A stretch of 64,000 nucleotides of DNA. It comes from Tricholomella constricta (taxonomy: Eukaryota > Basidiomycota > Agaricomycetes > Agaricales > Lyophyllaceae). A program made the position numbers and the translations under genes. The first letter of the stretch is position 1; each line of letters opens with the position of its first letter. This document shows positions 33,141 to 45,132 of this stretch, piece by piece. The DNA lies in NCBI GenBank assembly GCA_013368375.1, contig JAACJP010000029.1:62001-126000 (forward strand). The letters are read 5' to 3'. The notes under the pieces were generated by a model. That model did no database searches. It saw nothing but the letters and a program-made list of their open reading frames with translations, and was not told where the DNA came from.

Positions 33141-35475
33141 ATGGCAAAAGCTCCTACTAAGGCCAGGCCTGGCCCTACCCGCAAGACAGCAGCTGCTAAA
33201 AAGCAGCCTGAGACCACAACTCGCAGCCGCGGCAATGCACAAAGTGTTGCTGAAGAAGACCCTTCGGTTTCCAAAGGTATTAGCTTACTAGTTTTCTGCA
33301 AATATTTTTCATGCTCACCTATACCCGTCATCTAGGTGAGCGTGCATCAAAGCAAAAGGCTTTGAATAATGCTGGTACACTTCAAGCTCTATGGCAAACA
33401 AATTATTATTCTGATATTTTTATCTTGCAGTTTGGCGTAATGCTGCGCCTATGGGTAGTCGCAAACGCCCCTTGTCTCCAACTACGAGCCAGCCTGCACC
33501 TACTAAGAAGGCTAAAGGTGCGTTACACAATCACCATCGTTCATATTGATATAAGCTCACTGAATTCTGATAGCAGCTCCTGTAACTCGTAACACTACAG
33601 CATCTCAAGTTCAAGGTACGAGAGTTCGTCGAGTCCTTAACTGTTGTTTACTCAGTATATGCTAGCAACGCGCAAGCCCCCCGCAGTTATTGCATCAGAC
33701 AGTGATGATGAGGAAGATGGTGCTGTCGAAGATGAGCCTGTACCGGCGCGCCCTGCCCGTGCGAGCCTCAAAGTCAAGATCAACAAGCCAGAAGCTTACG
33801 ACGATGAGGACGACACCCTTTCTGACATGTACCAGCAATCAGACGAGGAGGAGCCTTACGATGATGATGACGAGCTGGAAGGACTTGATCCCAAGTCTCT
33901 CGTATCAACGCTGGCAAGAGAGGTATTCTTTCCATATATATTTTACCACATATGCTGATGTCTTCTAAGCGCCCACGTTGGGCTGCCCAGAATGAGGATA
34001 ACCTTGACGTAGATGACTCTCTTTCTGCTGGAGGCCCTGATGTTACGAAAGACTTCGAGGTCAATGAACTAGATGCTGATGAGCCCTTCGACATTGACGG
34101 CCAATACCCAGGTACCCCAGATGACGAGGAAATTGCAGAAGTAATATTATTATTCCGTGGTGTATGCATCGTTCTGACTACTCATATATAGCATTGGTCA
34201 AAGCGTGCTCTCGCTCGACAGGCTGAGGTACGTGACTGTAATCCTATAATACTTCGACACTCAACACGATGGACTGTCCAGGTCCCCAGATGGAACAACA
34301 ATGATGCTCAGGCTACGGGACTCTCCAGGACCCCTACGACTCGCTCAGCCCCCTCCAACACTCCCTCCATTAACAACAACAATGATCAATGGCCGGCGGA
34401 AGCACACTACGTACCTCCTCAGTCTGGATCAAGAAACATCTCCCTCACTGCTCAGCCACCCATCGTATATACTGTGATCAAGGCAGCTATACGTCGTGCA
34501 ATCGGTGACGCCCTTTTTGTCGATGCGTACCCACCGCCTGCCTCCTTGGATGACTATCTCCGAGGTCTTTCGATGGACATTGCCGAGGAGCTTGAGTACG
34601 ATGCTCTATACGAGCGCCTTAAAGTTGATACAGTCTTGGTCGAGTACATTGCTCGCTTGGTAAGCTCTAAGGTCCACGAGTGAGCTTATTTCTAATGCTT
34701 TTCGTAGCTCTCCACCCGTTTGTCCAATGTACGTTGCAGCGCAAAGAAGATCACATTACCCAAGGTCGAGACGTCATTCGGTTTGGGAAGCGGAGTCAGT
34801 GTGGAGGAACGTAGAGACATTGTGAAAAAACTTCTCGCCAGTGGCGACTACATTTTTCCTCGCACTCAGGCAAGTTGTGGTTTCTATTTCAACCAACCAT
34901 CAATTTGTTTCTAATATCTTGATTCAGGCTGGCCTCATCCTCCGAACGAAGCCATTCCACCATCCGATTATCATCTCGTCAATTCGCGAATGTTATTTTT
35001 CAGCTGCACGGGGATCCATGGCGTCGAAACACGTGTCTCGTTTCGGCTCAACCATCGACGACGGACCCCTATCCATGGAGCTCGAAGTACCTGCCCCAAT
35101 GCTTTGCATGGTCGCAACAGCGGTACATCTTTTTTTTGATTCCTTCGAGAGCGACACTCACTACAAAGCTCAGACCTATGCTGCTATTGAAGATTGGAGC
35201 ACTGGATACCTCAAGAGGTCTGAGTTCAACTCGGATGCATACGAAGATGTCTACCGTGGACACGAACTCTTCCTCGAGAACATTCGCACCAACAAGCGTC
35301 GCGCTTACCACCGGCTGATGGCTGACCTGTACCAAGAGGCTGCGTACATGATATTTTGTGTTCACTTTGCTCGTAGTCTAACATATCCTCCAGCCAATCT
35401 CACGCAGGCCATTCCGCGAAGGCTATCGCCAATAACTCGATGGCCATCCTAGATCTTGCCGGAATGGACGAGTGA
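33141..35475 (+). CDS. DUF6532-type protein, probable Plavaka element cargo
   Basis: Starts MAKAPTKARPGPTRKTAA. The N-terminal third is basic and disordered (KAPTKARPGPTRK, SRKRPLSPTTSQPAPTKKAK), then strongly acidic (DSDDEEDGAVEDEP, SDEEEPYDDDDELEG). The C-terminal half holds the globular part: VIKAAIRRAIGDALFVDAYP, VEERRDIVKKLLASGDYIFP, RTKPFHHPIIISSIRECYF, MLCMVATAVHLFFDSF, YRGHELFLENIRTNKRRAYH. This matches my knowledge of DUF6532 proteins of basidiomycetes, whose role is unknown. Many short introns; the last (gtacatg..cctccag) joins QEAA to QSHAGHSAKAIANNSMA and a TGA at 35475. The frame appears complete. Head-to-head placement with the transposase suggests one mobile unit. Confidence 0.72.
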
Positions 35476-37400
35476 GTGCCGAGCAGTGACATCATGCCAC
35501 CTGAATACCCCACAACACCGACCCTCTTTTGACCAAGTACATATCTCATCGTATTCTAGCACTACCCATCACTATCTCCCTTCACTGTACTTGTTTACTC
35601 CCCGATACCCCTTTGACGCTACGCTACCACAGCCTTAATATGTTAACCGAACTAATCCTTATTACTGCTCATTACAAATTTATTTTGTGACCCATTATCT
35701 TGCGTCATGACTGTTTCACTCCAAAGTGTGAGGGAAATGTTACTGTTGCATGCTTGTCAGGCTTGAGACTATACACGAGAATGGGCCCAATTTACTTAAA
35801 ATATCACCCTTTTGTGCAATTTTTTCCGGAGGAATCAAGGTGGACTTTTCATCTCGCTCAGTGAGTGAGTTCGTGTCAATTTGATCAGTTCATCATAATT
35901 TACAACATTCCCGTTCTTTGACCAAAAAACTCAGAAACTGTTGTCCACTGTGTTAATTGGTGCATGGAGGGTTTTCCTGATGTTAGCTCCTTCGACGATA
36001 TTTCCCGTGACGCTGACGTTGTCGGTAGATTTTGAGGTGGCGGACCTCATGATATAGGCAGACATTGATGTTGCCTGATAGATAGGTCGTCCTAGCTACC
36101 TCATCCTTCTCCTTCCGCTCTTCGTCTTGCCTGTAGTGCTCACGCAGCTCCTTCCCTTTCGTTTCTCTCTCCGCATGTTGTCATGCTGATATCGAATGGA
36201 TAGGCTGACGCGAGGCACACCTCTCAGGATGGGGCGACTCTGCTCGAGATGCTGCTCACGACTGATGCAATAACGGGGCTGGCCGTGCCTTACGCAGCCA
36301 TATTGTAGGCTGCTCAAGGTCCCTGTAGAGAAGACACGCGGCAGAAAGGGGGAGAAGATGGGTATGTGGTTCCGTTCCCCGCTTTCATTTGGTGCTTGCT
36401 TGCTGATGCGAAATCACCTTATTTTTTTTGGGGGGGGGGATTATGATTCTTGTAAACGAAGACGAGGAGTGTGATGTCCAGTTCCGACGAGATACCGGTT
36501 AAGTGCCCCTCGTCTGGCAAAGAGGAGGTGGAAACAAAGCGGATGATGTTGGATGTCGGTGTCTCGGCTGGAGAGGCGGTGGCCATTGCCGTGGCTGCAT
36601 GATCCACACATCCTCCCTCCGCCCTGCTGTGGCCAGAGAGAGAGTCCTACCTGCACCCGCCTGTGTCCGTCTCTGTCTCTAAGGCTCATAAGGCTCAGAA
36701 ATCGGAGGAACTCAGCAGGACCAGAGCGATGTGGTGCAGATGAGGCTGTGTTTGGAGTATGACCAAGCGGGGGGGGCAACCTCGTTGTGCGTAATCTTAC
36801 TCATATACTTACACAGACGGCGAGCTCTGTAGCCGTACGCCCCAGTCTTCCGCTTTTGGTGTTGGGTGAATCCTTTGGTATCAGGAACTTCTGCGCCACA
36901 GAGACTGGGAGGCGCTTTTTGCTATGCTGGCACTCATGAGGTGGCGAGTCTTACGTCTCTCTGTTCGTCGGCTGGAATCTGAGCGGCAGTGCTTCGATTT
37001 TATGGGTGATTTAAGTACGACAATCTGGGTGTTGAAGGGTGGAACCCATGGCGACAATATCGATGAATAGAACAGCCGTCTTCACTTAGCCACCTGCTAC
37101 CTTTGCACAAGCTGGATGCCTCCGTCCTTCAAAAATAATCCTCTTGTAGAATTGCTTTTTCAATGAGTGGATTTCTTGGTGACATCAAATTCATTTGTTT
37201 TTGCCCTTCATTTTTCCATGCCCTCATGTTCGCATCCCCCTTACCCTCTGAATGGGGGTACCATTCCCGTCGCATGACTATGCACTGGACACAAATTCTT
37301 AGACCACCTTTACACTCTATGGGATACTCTAGTGCATTCCCATCAATGTCTGTGCTTGTGGCCGAAACTTTCCCAGTATCTGCATTGGCCTCCCTCGAAA
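35476..37400. other. Intergenic, no recognised gene
   Basis: Frames up to about 110 codons overlap on both strands without motifs. A G-run at 36429-36438 and generic low complexity are the only visible features. The right end of a possible Plavaka element should fall early in this stretch but could not be placed. Confidence 0.45.
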
Positions 37401-37416
37401 CACATGCAGCGGCATA

Positions 37417-38816
37417 TTATACATGTGTTTTACCCTCAAGGGGGGTCCCCGCAACCGATAGACGCCCGGGGGATGCAGGGTGCACGGACGAAAGTTCGAT
37501 ATCCTGTACAGTCTGGATTCTGACTTGAGTACTGAATCCAAATGTCTCCACAGTGGAGCGTTGCAGGCTGACAAGCACAACAACAATGGAAGGATACATT
37601 GCCTGTCGGAAACATTTAGTTGATCTAGAACAAGCTGCGAGGCAGGAATACTGAGCACACACAGTTACACATGTCAGGATAGCAAGAACAATCACTCCGG
37701 CGGTCCTGACAGATGATCCTGGAGGTGAAGGAACAAACTCTAGTGTTACCATTGTAATCTGGGCCATTTTTGTCAGAGATGAGTGGAGGTGGCCTGACAT
37801 AACAATTGTACCTGGAGAGCGCAATAGGCCAACCCTGATTCAACAAGCACGATCAGGATTTTCTGAACGGGCGAGGTGGAGTTCTGCTTGATTCCCATCC
37901 TTCTAACAAATCGGAGATGGCTCCTGCTGATGTTAAGCCAATGCATAAAGATCATGGGGAAAGCTGTCCACACACCATAATCTATAAAAGATTAAACTTG
38001 TGGCTATGACATTTGTTCCCAGTGAAAGTGTTAAGGATGCCGCGAAGACCTGGCTGATAACTGGTTCTTCTAGCATGGTATTTAGGACAGTGAGCGCAAG
38101 TACGAAATATGCCATAGTTGCTCCTGTAGAGGTCAGTCGATGAGAAAATTAGACTCGACTTTTAGAACCCTTTGAGGGCTCGACGCACCAATGGCACCAA
38201 AAAGGAGAGCACACGGAATGAGCATAATCCATTTCTTGTCCAGATACAGAACCCAGGCTCTCCATATCACGACACCATCACTCAGCATTGGCTGAAAAGT
38301 GTCAATATCAAATCCAGCTGCACTCCTGTTGACAGGAAGTATATACGCACTATCAACGACGTGGTCACAACTGTAATATTGGTGATAGTTTGTTTGTGCA
38401 CCCTCGCGTTTGTCGACTCGTCGAGTATCCCAGCAGAATCAACGAAGACTCCTTTGACAATGAGCACATAGGTTATGAAAAGCGAGATGCAGAACATAGA
38501 ATAGACGAGAAAGGCTATTAGAGTCAGCCCCAATATTGCCTGGGTGGCTCGGGATGCAAGGCCGCGTTGTCTGTAAAAAATAGATGAAAAAGAGGGTTCA
38601 TGCATCAAAATGCAGGCACCTACAGTAACGTAAACGCAGTGAAGGAAAAAAGCACAATGAACATTCCTATATAGCCCCACATGAGAACATTGGTGATTGT
38701 GATTGAGAAAAGAGGTTTGGCATACCGTAAAACAGAGCAGTTGGAGTGAGGATAGCAAGCTCTTGCAGCAACGCGACACCGACACGCTGGAGCAAAGCAC
38801 GTTCATCGGGCGACAT
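37417..38816 (-). CDS. Seven-transmembrane protein, copy C, tail truncated by a stop
   Basis: Starts MSPDERALLQRVGVALLQ. The exon plan follows copy A: RQRGLASRATQAILGLTLIAFL, LSDGVVIWRAWVLYLDKKWIM, SLGTNVIATSLIFYRLW, SPVQKILIVLVESGLAY and YPSIVVVLVSLQRSTVETF. The tail matches copies A and E up to GKTHV, where a TAA replaces the TCA (Ser) of copy A. This removes the last 30 or so residues. The rest is open and splice sites are kept, so a slightly shorter protein could still be made. Gene and F-box fragment (39.1-39.65 kb) lie in the same relative order as E and its F-box copy. Confidence 0.65.
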
Positions 38817-38966
38817 GATACAAAGAACCGTGGAGAAACAACTCCGTTCCACATAATTGACTCAATGTATATAAGCAAAACTTGAAGCTGTGTGAGTTTC
38901 AAGGAGCTTGGGGTGTGCGATGATGAGATTGGAGTGAATTGATAACCTCGAAGATTGCTTACATGT

Positions 38967-38990
38967 GATGGATGGATGGATGGATGGATG
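38967..38990 (+). repeat. (GATG)6 microsatellite upstream of 7TM copy C
   Basis: Six GATG units about 150 bp before the start of copy C. A longer, imperfect run on the opposite strand lies about 190 bp before copy D (42461-42515). The same relative place and orientation to the gene shows a shared promoter-side repeat. Confidence 0.85.
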
Positions 38991-39138
38991 GTTGCCGTTG
39001 CCCGTTTCCTGACACCCGCACTGTCTCACATCTCAGTGACTGCTACAAGAATCATAATATACTGACATCTCCTTTAGATAAGTAAAGCTCACTTCATTTG
39101 ACAAAGCACACAGATATCAGATTTGGAATAATATAAGC

Positions 39139-39650
39139 TGATGAGCGCGTACTTGGCCTTGTTGATCCCGCATGCCACTCATCGGCGAATATTAGCGCAT
39201 GCTGCATAGGCAAGGCATCCTCATCCTCACTTCCATTCCTGTACCACGCATCAAACTCGTCAGGCTCCATTCACCAACACAGCAGGCGAAACCACAAACA
39301 TTAGGTTAAATCCGCCCCACCTTATCCAGCACCCCTAAGCCCGCCCGCTCCACCACCCTCCACACAACCTCAACACGTCCCCCCGGCACAAGCATCGCCA
39401 GTCGCTGCTGCCGCCGCGCGTCCCTTCTCAGTATCGATGCCGAAGTCCGAGCACCACCAGCCTCACACGCCCCGTCAGGAGTACCAGCGCCTCCTTTGGC
39501 GCTGTCGCAAAGGCCGGGGCACGGGGCGGCACGGTGGTGGTGGGGTTCGGCTCACCGCGGTGGGCGAGTGTGACGGAGACGTACCCGGGGGCGAGCGGGG
39601 GTAGCGCCAGCGTGACAAGGGGGTGCGTTGTGTAGAGTTTGGTTAATTAG
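39139..39650 (-). pseudogene. F-box gene fragment
   Basis: 39.31-39.65 kb matches part of the last third of the F-box gene at 58.25-60.25 kb (for example CCAGCACCCC.AAGCCCGCC and CTCAACACGTCCCCCCGG). 39.14-39.30 kb matches that gene's 3' flank. The intervening C-terminal exons are missing, as are the F-box and all 5' exons. It is a doubly truncated relic. Confidence 0.7.
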
Positions 39651-39849
39651 TTAGTTGCACGTCACCTTTGGAATGTATACTATGATTATCTCGAGGAGTG
39701 TTGAAGGACTTACCGGTTCATGAATTTGGTCAAGTGTTGTTCGCGTGCGTAACGTCACCTGCGTTTCGATATAATCGATATTTCAGCGGATCGGGCGCTT
39801 ATTGCGAACAACCCCGCATCGTTTATTGTACTTTACCTGGGCAAGCCTT

Positions 39850-41115
39850 TCCCTAATGAAAGAAAGCAAACAAACAAATCACAAGTGACCAAAAATCCTT
39901 CAAGTGCATAACCGCCGCCGATGACGCGCCGAAGCATTTATAGAGGGAGGCGATGAAGGAGGCGTCGTGCTCGGTGCTGACGCAGCTGATGAGCTGAAGA
40001 AAGGTCGCCGACACCATCTGGTTGGTGAGCGTTGCGCTTGCCTCGTCCGCCGCGAGGAGCATGGGAATATGGCTGGCGCAAGAACGACGAGATTGAAAGA
40101 TCAGACGCGGAGGCCCCTAGACAATAGAAACAAAAAAAGATGTGATGTACATGGCGCAGGCCTCCTTCACGCTATCGTGGAGGTAGAACCTCAATGCAGG
40201 GAGCGTGGCTTCGAGGCTCTGTGCGAGATACGGCGCGAACCGAGCACCGAGCGTCGAGCAATAGATAACCAGCGTCTCGAACGCCTGGCACTTCTCCTCA
40301 ATCGCGGACGTACGTATCCCGAGCGTCTGGCCATCCATGATGACCGTCTCCCGGCCCTCCTGCTCCTCGACCTTCTCCTCGTCGTCCTCTGCCACACAAA
40401 GTTCGAGTTCACGAAACAAGAACAAGAACAAGAGACGGTAAAAATAAAGAAAAAGACGCACTGTAGACGGACACGTCCGCCTTTGTGCTCGCCGCTCTGT
40501 TGGAGAGCGGGCATGACCACAGGGAGGTACGGCTCAACCTCGGGGCCCATGGCCTGGCACACCTTGGCCCACGTCGCAATGAGGCAGTGCCCCAGCTGCG
40601 TGTCCGCTATATCGACCAGGCCCTCTGCGCGGTGTCCACGGCATCACCAGATAACCGAAAAAAGGGGATGGAGGTTGGGTTGGCACTCACTTTGGATGCA
40701 CATGGAAAAGCTCCACTGAATACGTCTCGGCCAACGGCGATTGCTAGAAGATAGAAAAGGATTGTTTCGTCATTGGAAAAGATCGTTGGAGAAGGCGGGC
40801 GGGAGGACGCGCCGTTAAGTTCTGCACACTCCAAGGCCTTCACTCTAAGTTTCCTATAATCTGGTCCATCCGCATTGCGCAAAACACTTAGCAGCAGCGG
40901 CATTATCGACGAGTAATGAATGCCAAGGGCAAAAGACATGAGCACCAAGCCGAACGCGCGAAAGCAGAGACAGGGTGTACGGATTACGACGAGCAGAAGA
41001 GACGAAACCAGCACCCACCTTTACAAAGCATCCGCTAGCATGGCCAACAGGGTTCAAAAGCTTGAGAAGGCGCTCGACGCTGGGATCCAGATACAGCAGG
41101 AGCGTATCGCACTTC
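39850..41115 (-). pseudogene. Kap123/importin-4 (importin beta family) gene fragment
   Basis: Minus-strand exon pieces in the correct order: VERLLKLLNP, YSSIMPLLLSVLRNADGPDY, KLRVKALECAEL, AIAVGRDVF, HCLIATWAKVCQAMGPEVEP, RTSAIEEKCQAFETLVIYCS, LPALRFYLHDSVKEACAM, TNQMVSATFLQLISCVSTEH. This is the HEAT-repeat middle of the nuclear import receptor Kap123/IPO4 (about 1,100 residues in full). N- and C-terminal parts are absent, the exon at 41.0-41.1 kb is scrambled, and the donor after ALECAEL has lost its GT. Introns are retained, so it arose by DNA duplication and not by retrocopying. A complete parent gene is expected elsewhere in the genome. Confidence 0.8.
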
Positions 41116-41159
41116 ACACCTTCGCAGGAATTGATTAGGGCTGCCGCGGCGCGCGAATG

Positions 41160-42110
41160 GACTCTCCAACGATGACCGATGCCGAGGTCTTCTGAGAGTC
41201 CCGAGTGCGTTGCAAGTCAGCGCCGTTCGATCTGCACTACGCAACCATCTGTGGCAGGCTGTTAATGATCATCAATAGGCATAACTAGATCGTGACCTTC
41301 CCGTCACATCAATGTCGATGTATCGTGACCATTTTGTTCAAAGTACACTGTCAAAGTCTCTAACCCTCACGGCATGTCAACACCGCTCACTATCGAGTGT
41401 GTCCGATGCAAATCGGGTCTGCACCTGCGCTCGGAAGCAAACACTCCCTCACTTACCCCTTTCCCCTGAATTGTTCTTGCTTTTGCTTAGCACCACTCCT
41501 CGCCCTGTGTCGAACCCAACCCCACCGCAACATCATACGCCTTGAAGTTCGCGAGAGAAGAGAGGGGAACGCGCCCAAGGGACGAGCCGATCATGTAGTT
41601 CTGCTTCTGGTACTGCTTTCTCTCGCAATTGTCGCTTTTGCCATGATCCCACCCTCGACCGTGGCAGGTATTCCCCTCCGTGTTTGTGGATACGAATACC
41701 GCTCTCTCCCCCCAGTTCTTCCCGAAAAAGGATTGTTGTCTTGGGACGGCTCCGCTCCGTGTTGGGCTAGCGGACGCTGAAGTCAGGATCGGAGGAAACC
41801 AGACCTCGTACTTTTTATCCACGCGGCGCGTCTCACGAATGTACGTCGCCTATGAGACCTTGCTTGTACCTTCCTGATTTTTCCGAGTAGAAGGAAGCAG
41901 AATCCGGTGCGTGCTCTGTGCTCCTGTATCCTGCAGGGTTGACAAGGTGGAATATCAGGCGGGAATGCGGTGACGGACACGACGAGCGGCTTGGGTTTGA
42001 TCGTTGTGTAGCGCAACCCTGTTCGAGAGGGGCTCGATGGAGGCTATGGCGAAAGGAAGCTGGTCGTTATAGTTTTTGAAGTGTTCTGATCACCAGATGT
42101 GAGTTTCAAT
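41160..42110. repeat. Segmental duplication, partner at 3.58-4.57 kb
   Basis: Collinear partner of the block upstream of 7TM copy A, with small indels throughout. It joins the Kap123 fragment on the left and leads to copy D on the right. No intact gene was recognised in either partner. Confidence 0.65.
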
Positions 42111-42699
42111 TAATAAACACGAGATTCGATGCACAGGCGTATCATGCCTTGGAGAAAATATCAGCCAGATCCAATGCTCAGCGCGCTCAAGACTCGAGGT
42201 TTAGATGTAAAGGCAAGAAATTTCTCGAGTTGAAGGAGCAAGAATAAGACGGAAAGGTCTGCAGCGTCGCATATCATATATTTCTGATGGCAGATTGGTT
42301 CTGGCGTCTTATCCCAAGGAAATGCATATATGCAGCGTGTTGAAATGTACGAAAGCGCCCGATAGTGGGAAACGCGGCACCGTTTGAACGACCAACCGCC
42401 GAGACCAAGGTAGCACAAATCAGAAAAACTTTTCAGTTTGATTTCATACCCGTCAGAGCTCATTCATTCATCCATTCATCCATCCATCCATCCATCCACC
42501 ATCCATCCATCCATCATCAACGTCCTCCGACTCCATTTTTAGAATCATTTCATTGGAGAACCCAGTGATGTCGAAACTTTCGCTCCAATCTTATCATCGC
42601 ATCTAAAAATCTCCTTAAAACTCACACAGCCTCAAGTTCCGCTTTATATATCGAGTTAGTCAAGCGCAATGGAGGTGATTCCCCACAGTTCTTTGTATC

Positions 42700-44236
42700 A
42701 TGTCGCCCGATGAACGTGCTGCTCTCCAAGCCTCTGGCGTTATAATTCTGGTCTACTTCGCTGCTCTCACTCCGTTTGTTCTGCTTCATGGTACTTACGC
42801 TAAACCCTTTTTCTCAATCACTCACGAATAATTTCATGCAGGTGTTTTCATTATGCTTATGCCCTTCTGTACATTTACGTTACTGTAGGTGCCTGCATTT
42901 CGATGCATGAACTCTTCTTCCATCTTTTTGTACAGACAACGTGGCCTTGCTTCCCGGTCCACCCAGGCAATGTTGGGGACGACACTGATAACCTTCCTCC
43001 TCTCCTCTTTCTCATGCGCCTCCGCTGTCTCAAATGCTGTGATTAGTATCAGAGAAACTATATTGCATTTCACTGGGACGTTTCAGGAAGACTCAGAGAG
43101 GATGTTTAAAAGCTCTTCCATAACCTCGAGCATTCAAGACGTGACAATGATGTTGATGGTGCATTTATTTCCATGATGTTGAGAGTGCACCATTGGACCT
43201 AATATTAATGCTTTCAGCCAATTGTGAATGATGGCGTCATGATATGGAGAGCCTGGGTTTTGTATCCAGACAAGCAATGGATTATGCTCGTTCCTTGTGC
43301 TTTCCTGTTTGGTACCATTGGTGGGTTGAGTGCCCGATTATCAAAGTTGAGACTAGTTTTCTCATCAACTATCTGACCTTTACACTGGCAGGAGCGACCT
43401 TTGCATATCTCGTACTCGATGTCAAGGTGATCCGAGCTTCAAGCTCCTTGCCGTTTCCTTGGGATTTGGCAAAGGCATTTCTAACACTTTCGCTGGGAAC
43501 AAATGTCACAGCCACAAGTTTAATCTTTTATAAATTGTGGTGCGTGGACAGCTTTTCCTATGATCTTTGCCATTGCTTAATGTCAGCAGGAGCCATCTCC
43601 GATTTCTCAGAAGGATGGGAATTAAGCAGAACTCCACCTCACCCGTTCAGAAAGTCTTGATCATGCTTGTTGAATCAGGCTTGGCCTATTGCGCTTTCCA
43701 GGTACAATTATTACGTCTGGCCACCTCCACCCGTCTCTGACCAAAATGGCCCAGATTACATTTGTAGTGCTAGGGTTCCAATATGTTTCAAGCTCTACAT
43801 TATCTGTTGTGTTCGCCACCAATGCTTTTTGGTTTATCCTGATGCCTATGACTGTGCGTACTTGGTATTTCTGCCTTGCATTTCATTCTAGATCAACTGA
43901 ATATTGCCCACAGGCAATGTATCCTTCCATTGTAATTTTGCTTGTCAGCCTGCAACGCTCCACGGCAGAGTCGTTTATATTCAGTACTCAAGTCGGAAGA
44001 CAATCTGCAGCTGTGCAGGATATTGAATTTGCGTCTGCGCACCCTGCATCCCTCGGGCATTTATCGGATGCAGTGCCTGTAAGCCTGGCCCCGGATCCGG
44101 TACGTGTATTACCTTCCGCTTGAACACCATGCTGTATGAAAATTGACTATCCTCTGTCACTTAGGTGACCCCGCCGGCGCCGCCAACGGTGCCCACGACT
44201 GAGAACGAGGCCAGCGAGAAGCAGAAGGAAGATTAG
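42700..44236 (+). CDS. Seven-transmembrane protein, copy D, tail truncated by a stop
   Basis: Starts MSPDERAALQASGVI. It keeps the family marks MIWRAWVLYPDKQWIM, SLGTNVTATSLIFYKLW and SPVQKVLIMLVESGLAY, and the copy-B type of tail (VTPPAPPTVPTTENEASEKQ). The codon after KED is TAG where copy B has GAG, so the last charged exon (VNKAAAETKAREEKKKEA in the downstream sequence) is no longer reached. Everything before is open with usable splice sites. Whether the shortened tail matters cannot be told. Confidence 0.65.
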
Positions 44237-44379
44237 AGGGTTAGTACGATATTTACCTGTCGATTTCTTCCTTGTTCTCATCATTCACATTCTGCAGAAA
44301 GTGAACAAGGCCGCAGCGGAGACAAAGGCCAGAGAGGAGAAGAAAAAGGAGGCATTATAGACAATTGGAGAATGGACTT

Positions 44380-45130
44380 CAAGATTGCATGCGAAAGTTG
44401 TGTGTCGGTTGGGAGCTCACCGTTGAACGTTGAGCGCTGAGGAAATAGAGTGGAAACAGGACAAGAAAGACTCGGGATCTGATCATGTACAGTATCGACA
44501 GATGAATCGTTACCTTGCTCAGATGCGAAATGTATCGGACAAGGTCAGTGGTGGCAGATTTGGAAGGTCCATGAAGGCGACCATCGTCTCCTAGCATCAT
44601 GAGATTGCCATGGACATACAAAAGGTGCCGAATTCTATTTTGAGGCGAGATTTACAAGTGCGAGACACGAACCGCAGGCAGCAGGAAGCGGGTGATACAG
44701 GGCGGATTTGAAGGATTCTTTGTCATCAGTCGTTAAGTTTACTTTGAGAATAGGAATTCCTAGCTTCCTGGTCACAGTAGGCACGAAGCTTTGTCCCGAT
44801 TGTAAGTAACCTAAGGTGCCGACCGCGACATAAGAGGCGAGGATATGGCCAACGACTACACGCATACAGCATATAGAAAGACCGGCGTCTGCGATTCCAT
44901 GTAGAAGCCTGCCCAAATTGGTCCGCCGGCACAAGATTCCGGGACAGCAGCATCTCGTGGCAAGTTTTGGGTGTGATGCGACTAGTGGCGCACTGCATGC
45001 GCTTGATAACTGATAATACGAGATTGCGGAGAGGATGTCAGGCTGATTTGGAAGCGTTCGGCTTAGCTTGAGGTCGGTGAACTGGGGGCCGCCTTCTGTC
45101 CTTGATTTCGTCTTCAGGCTGTGGTTCTAG
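44380..45130. other. Duplicate of the 24.6-25.3 kb block
   Basis: This copy has the longest minus-strand frame of the pair: 99 codons with GIADAGLSICCM and LGIPILKVNLTTDDKESF, then ALVNLASK. In the other copy the same frame breaks. No family is recognised. Confidence 0.35.
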
Positions 45131-45132
45131 TG

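Noticed and set aside
29000..35950. Inverted terminal repeats of a Plavaka element
   Set aside because: Short similarities near 29.05 and 35.9 kb were too weak to tell from chance.
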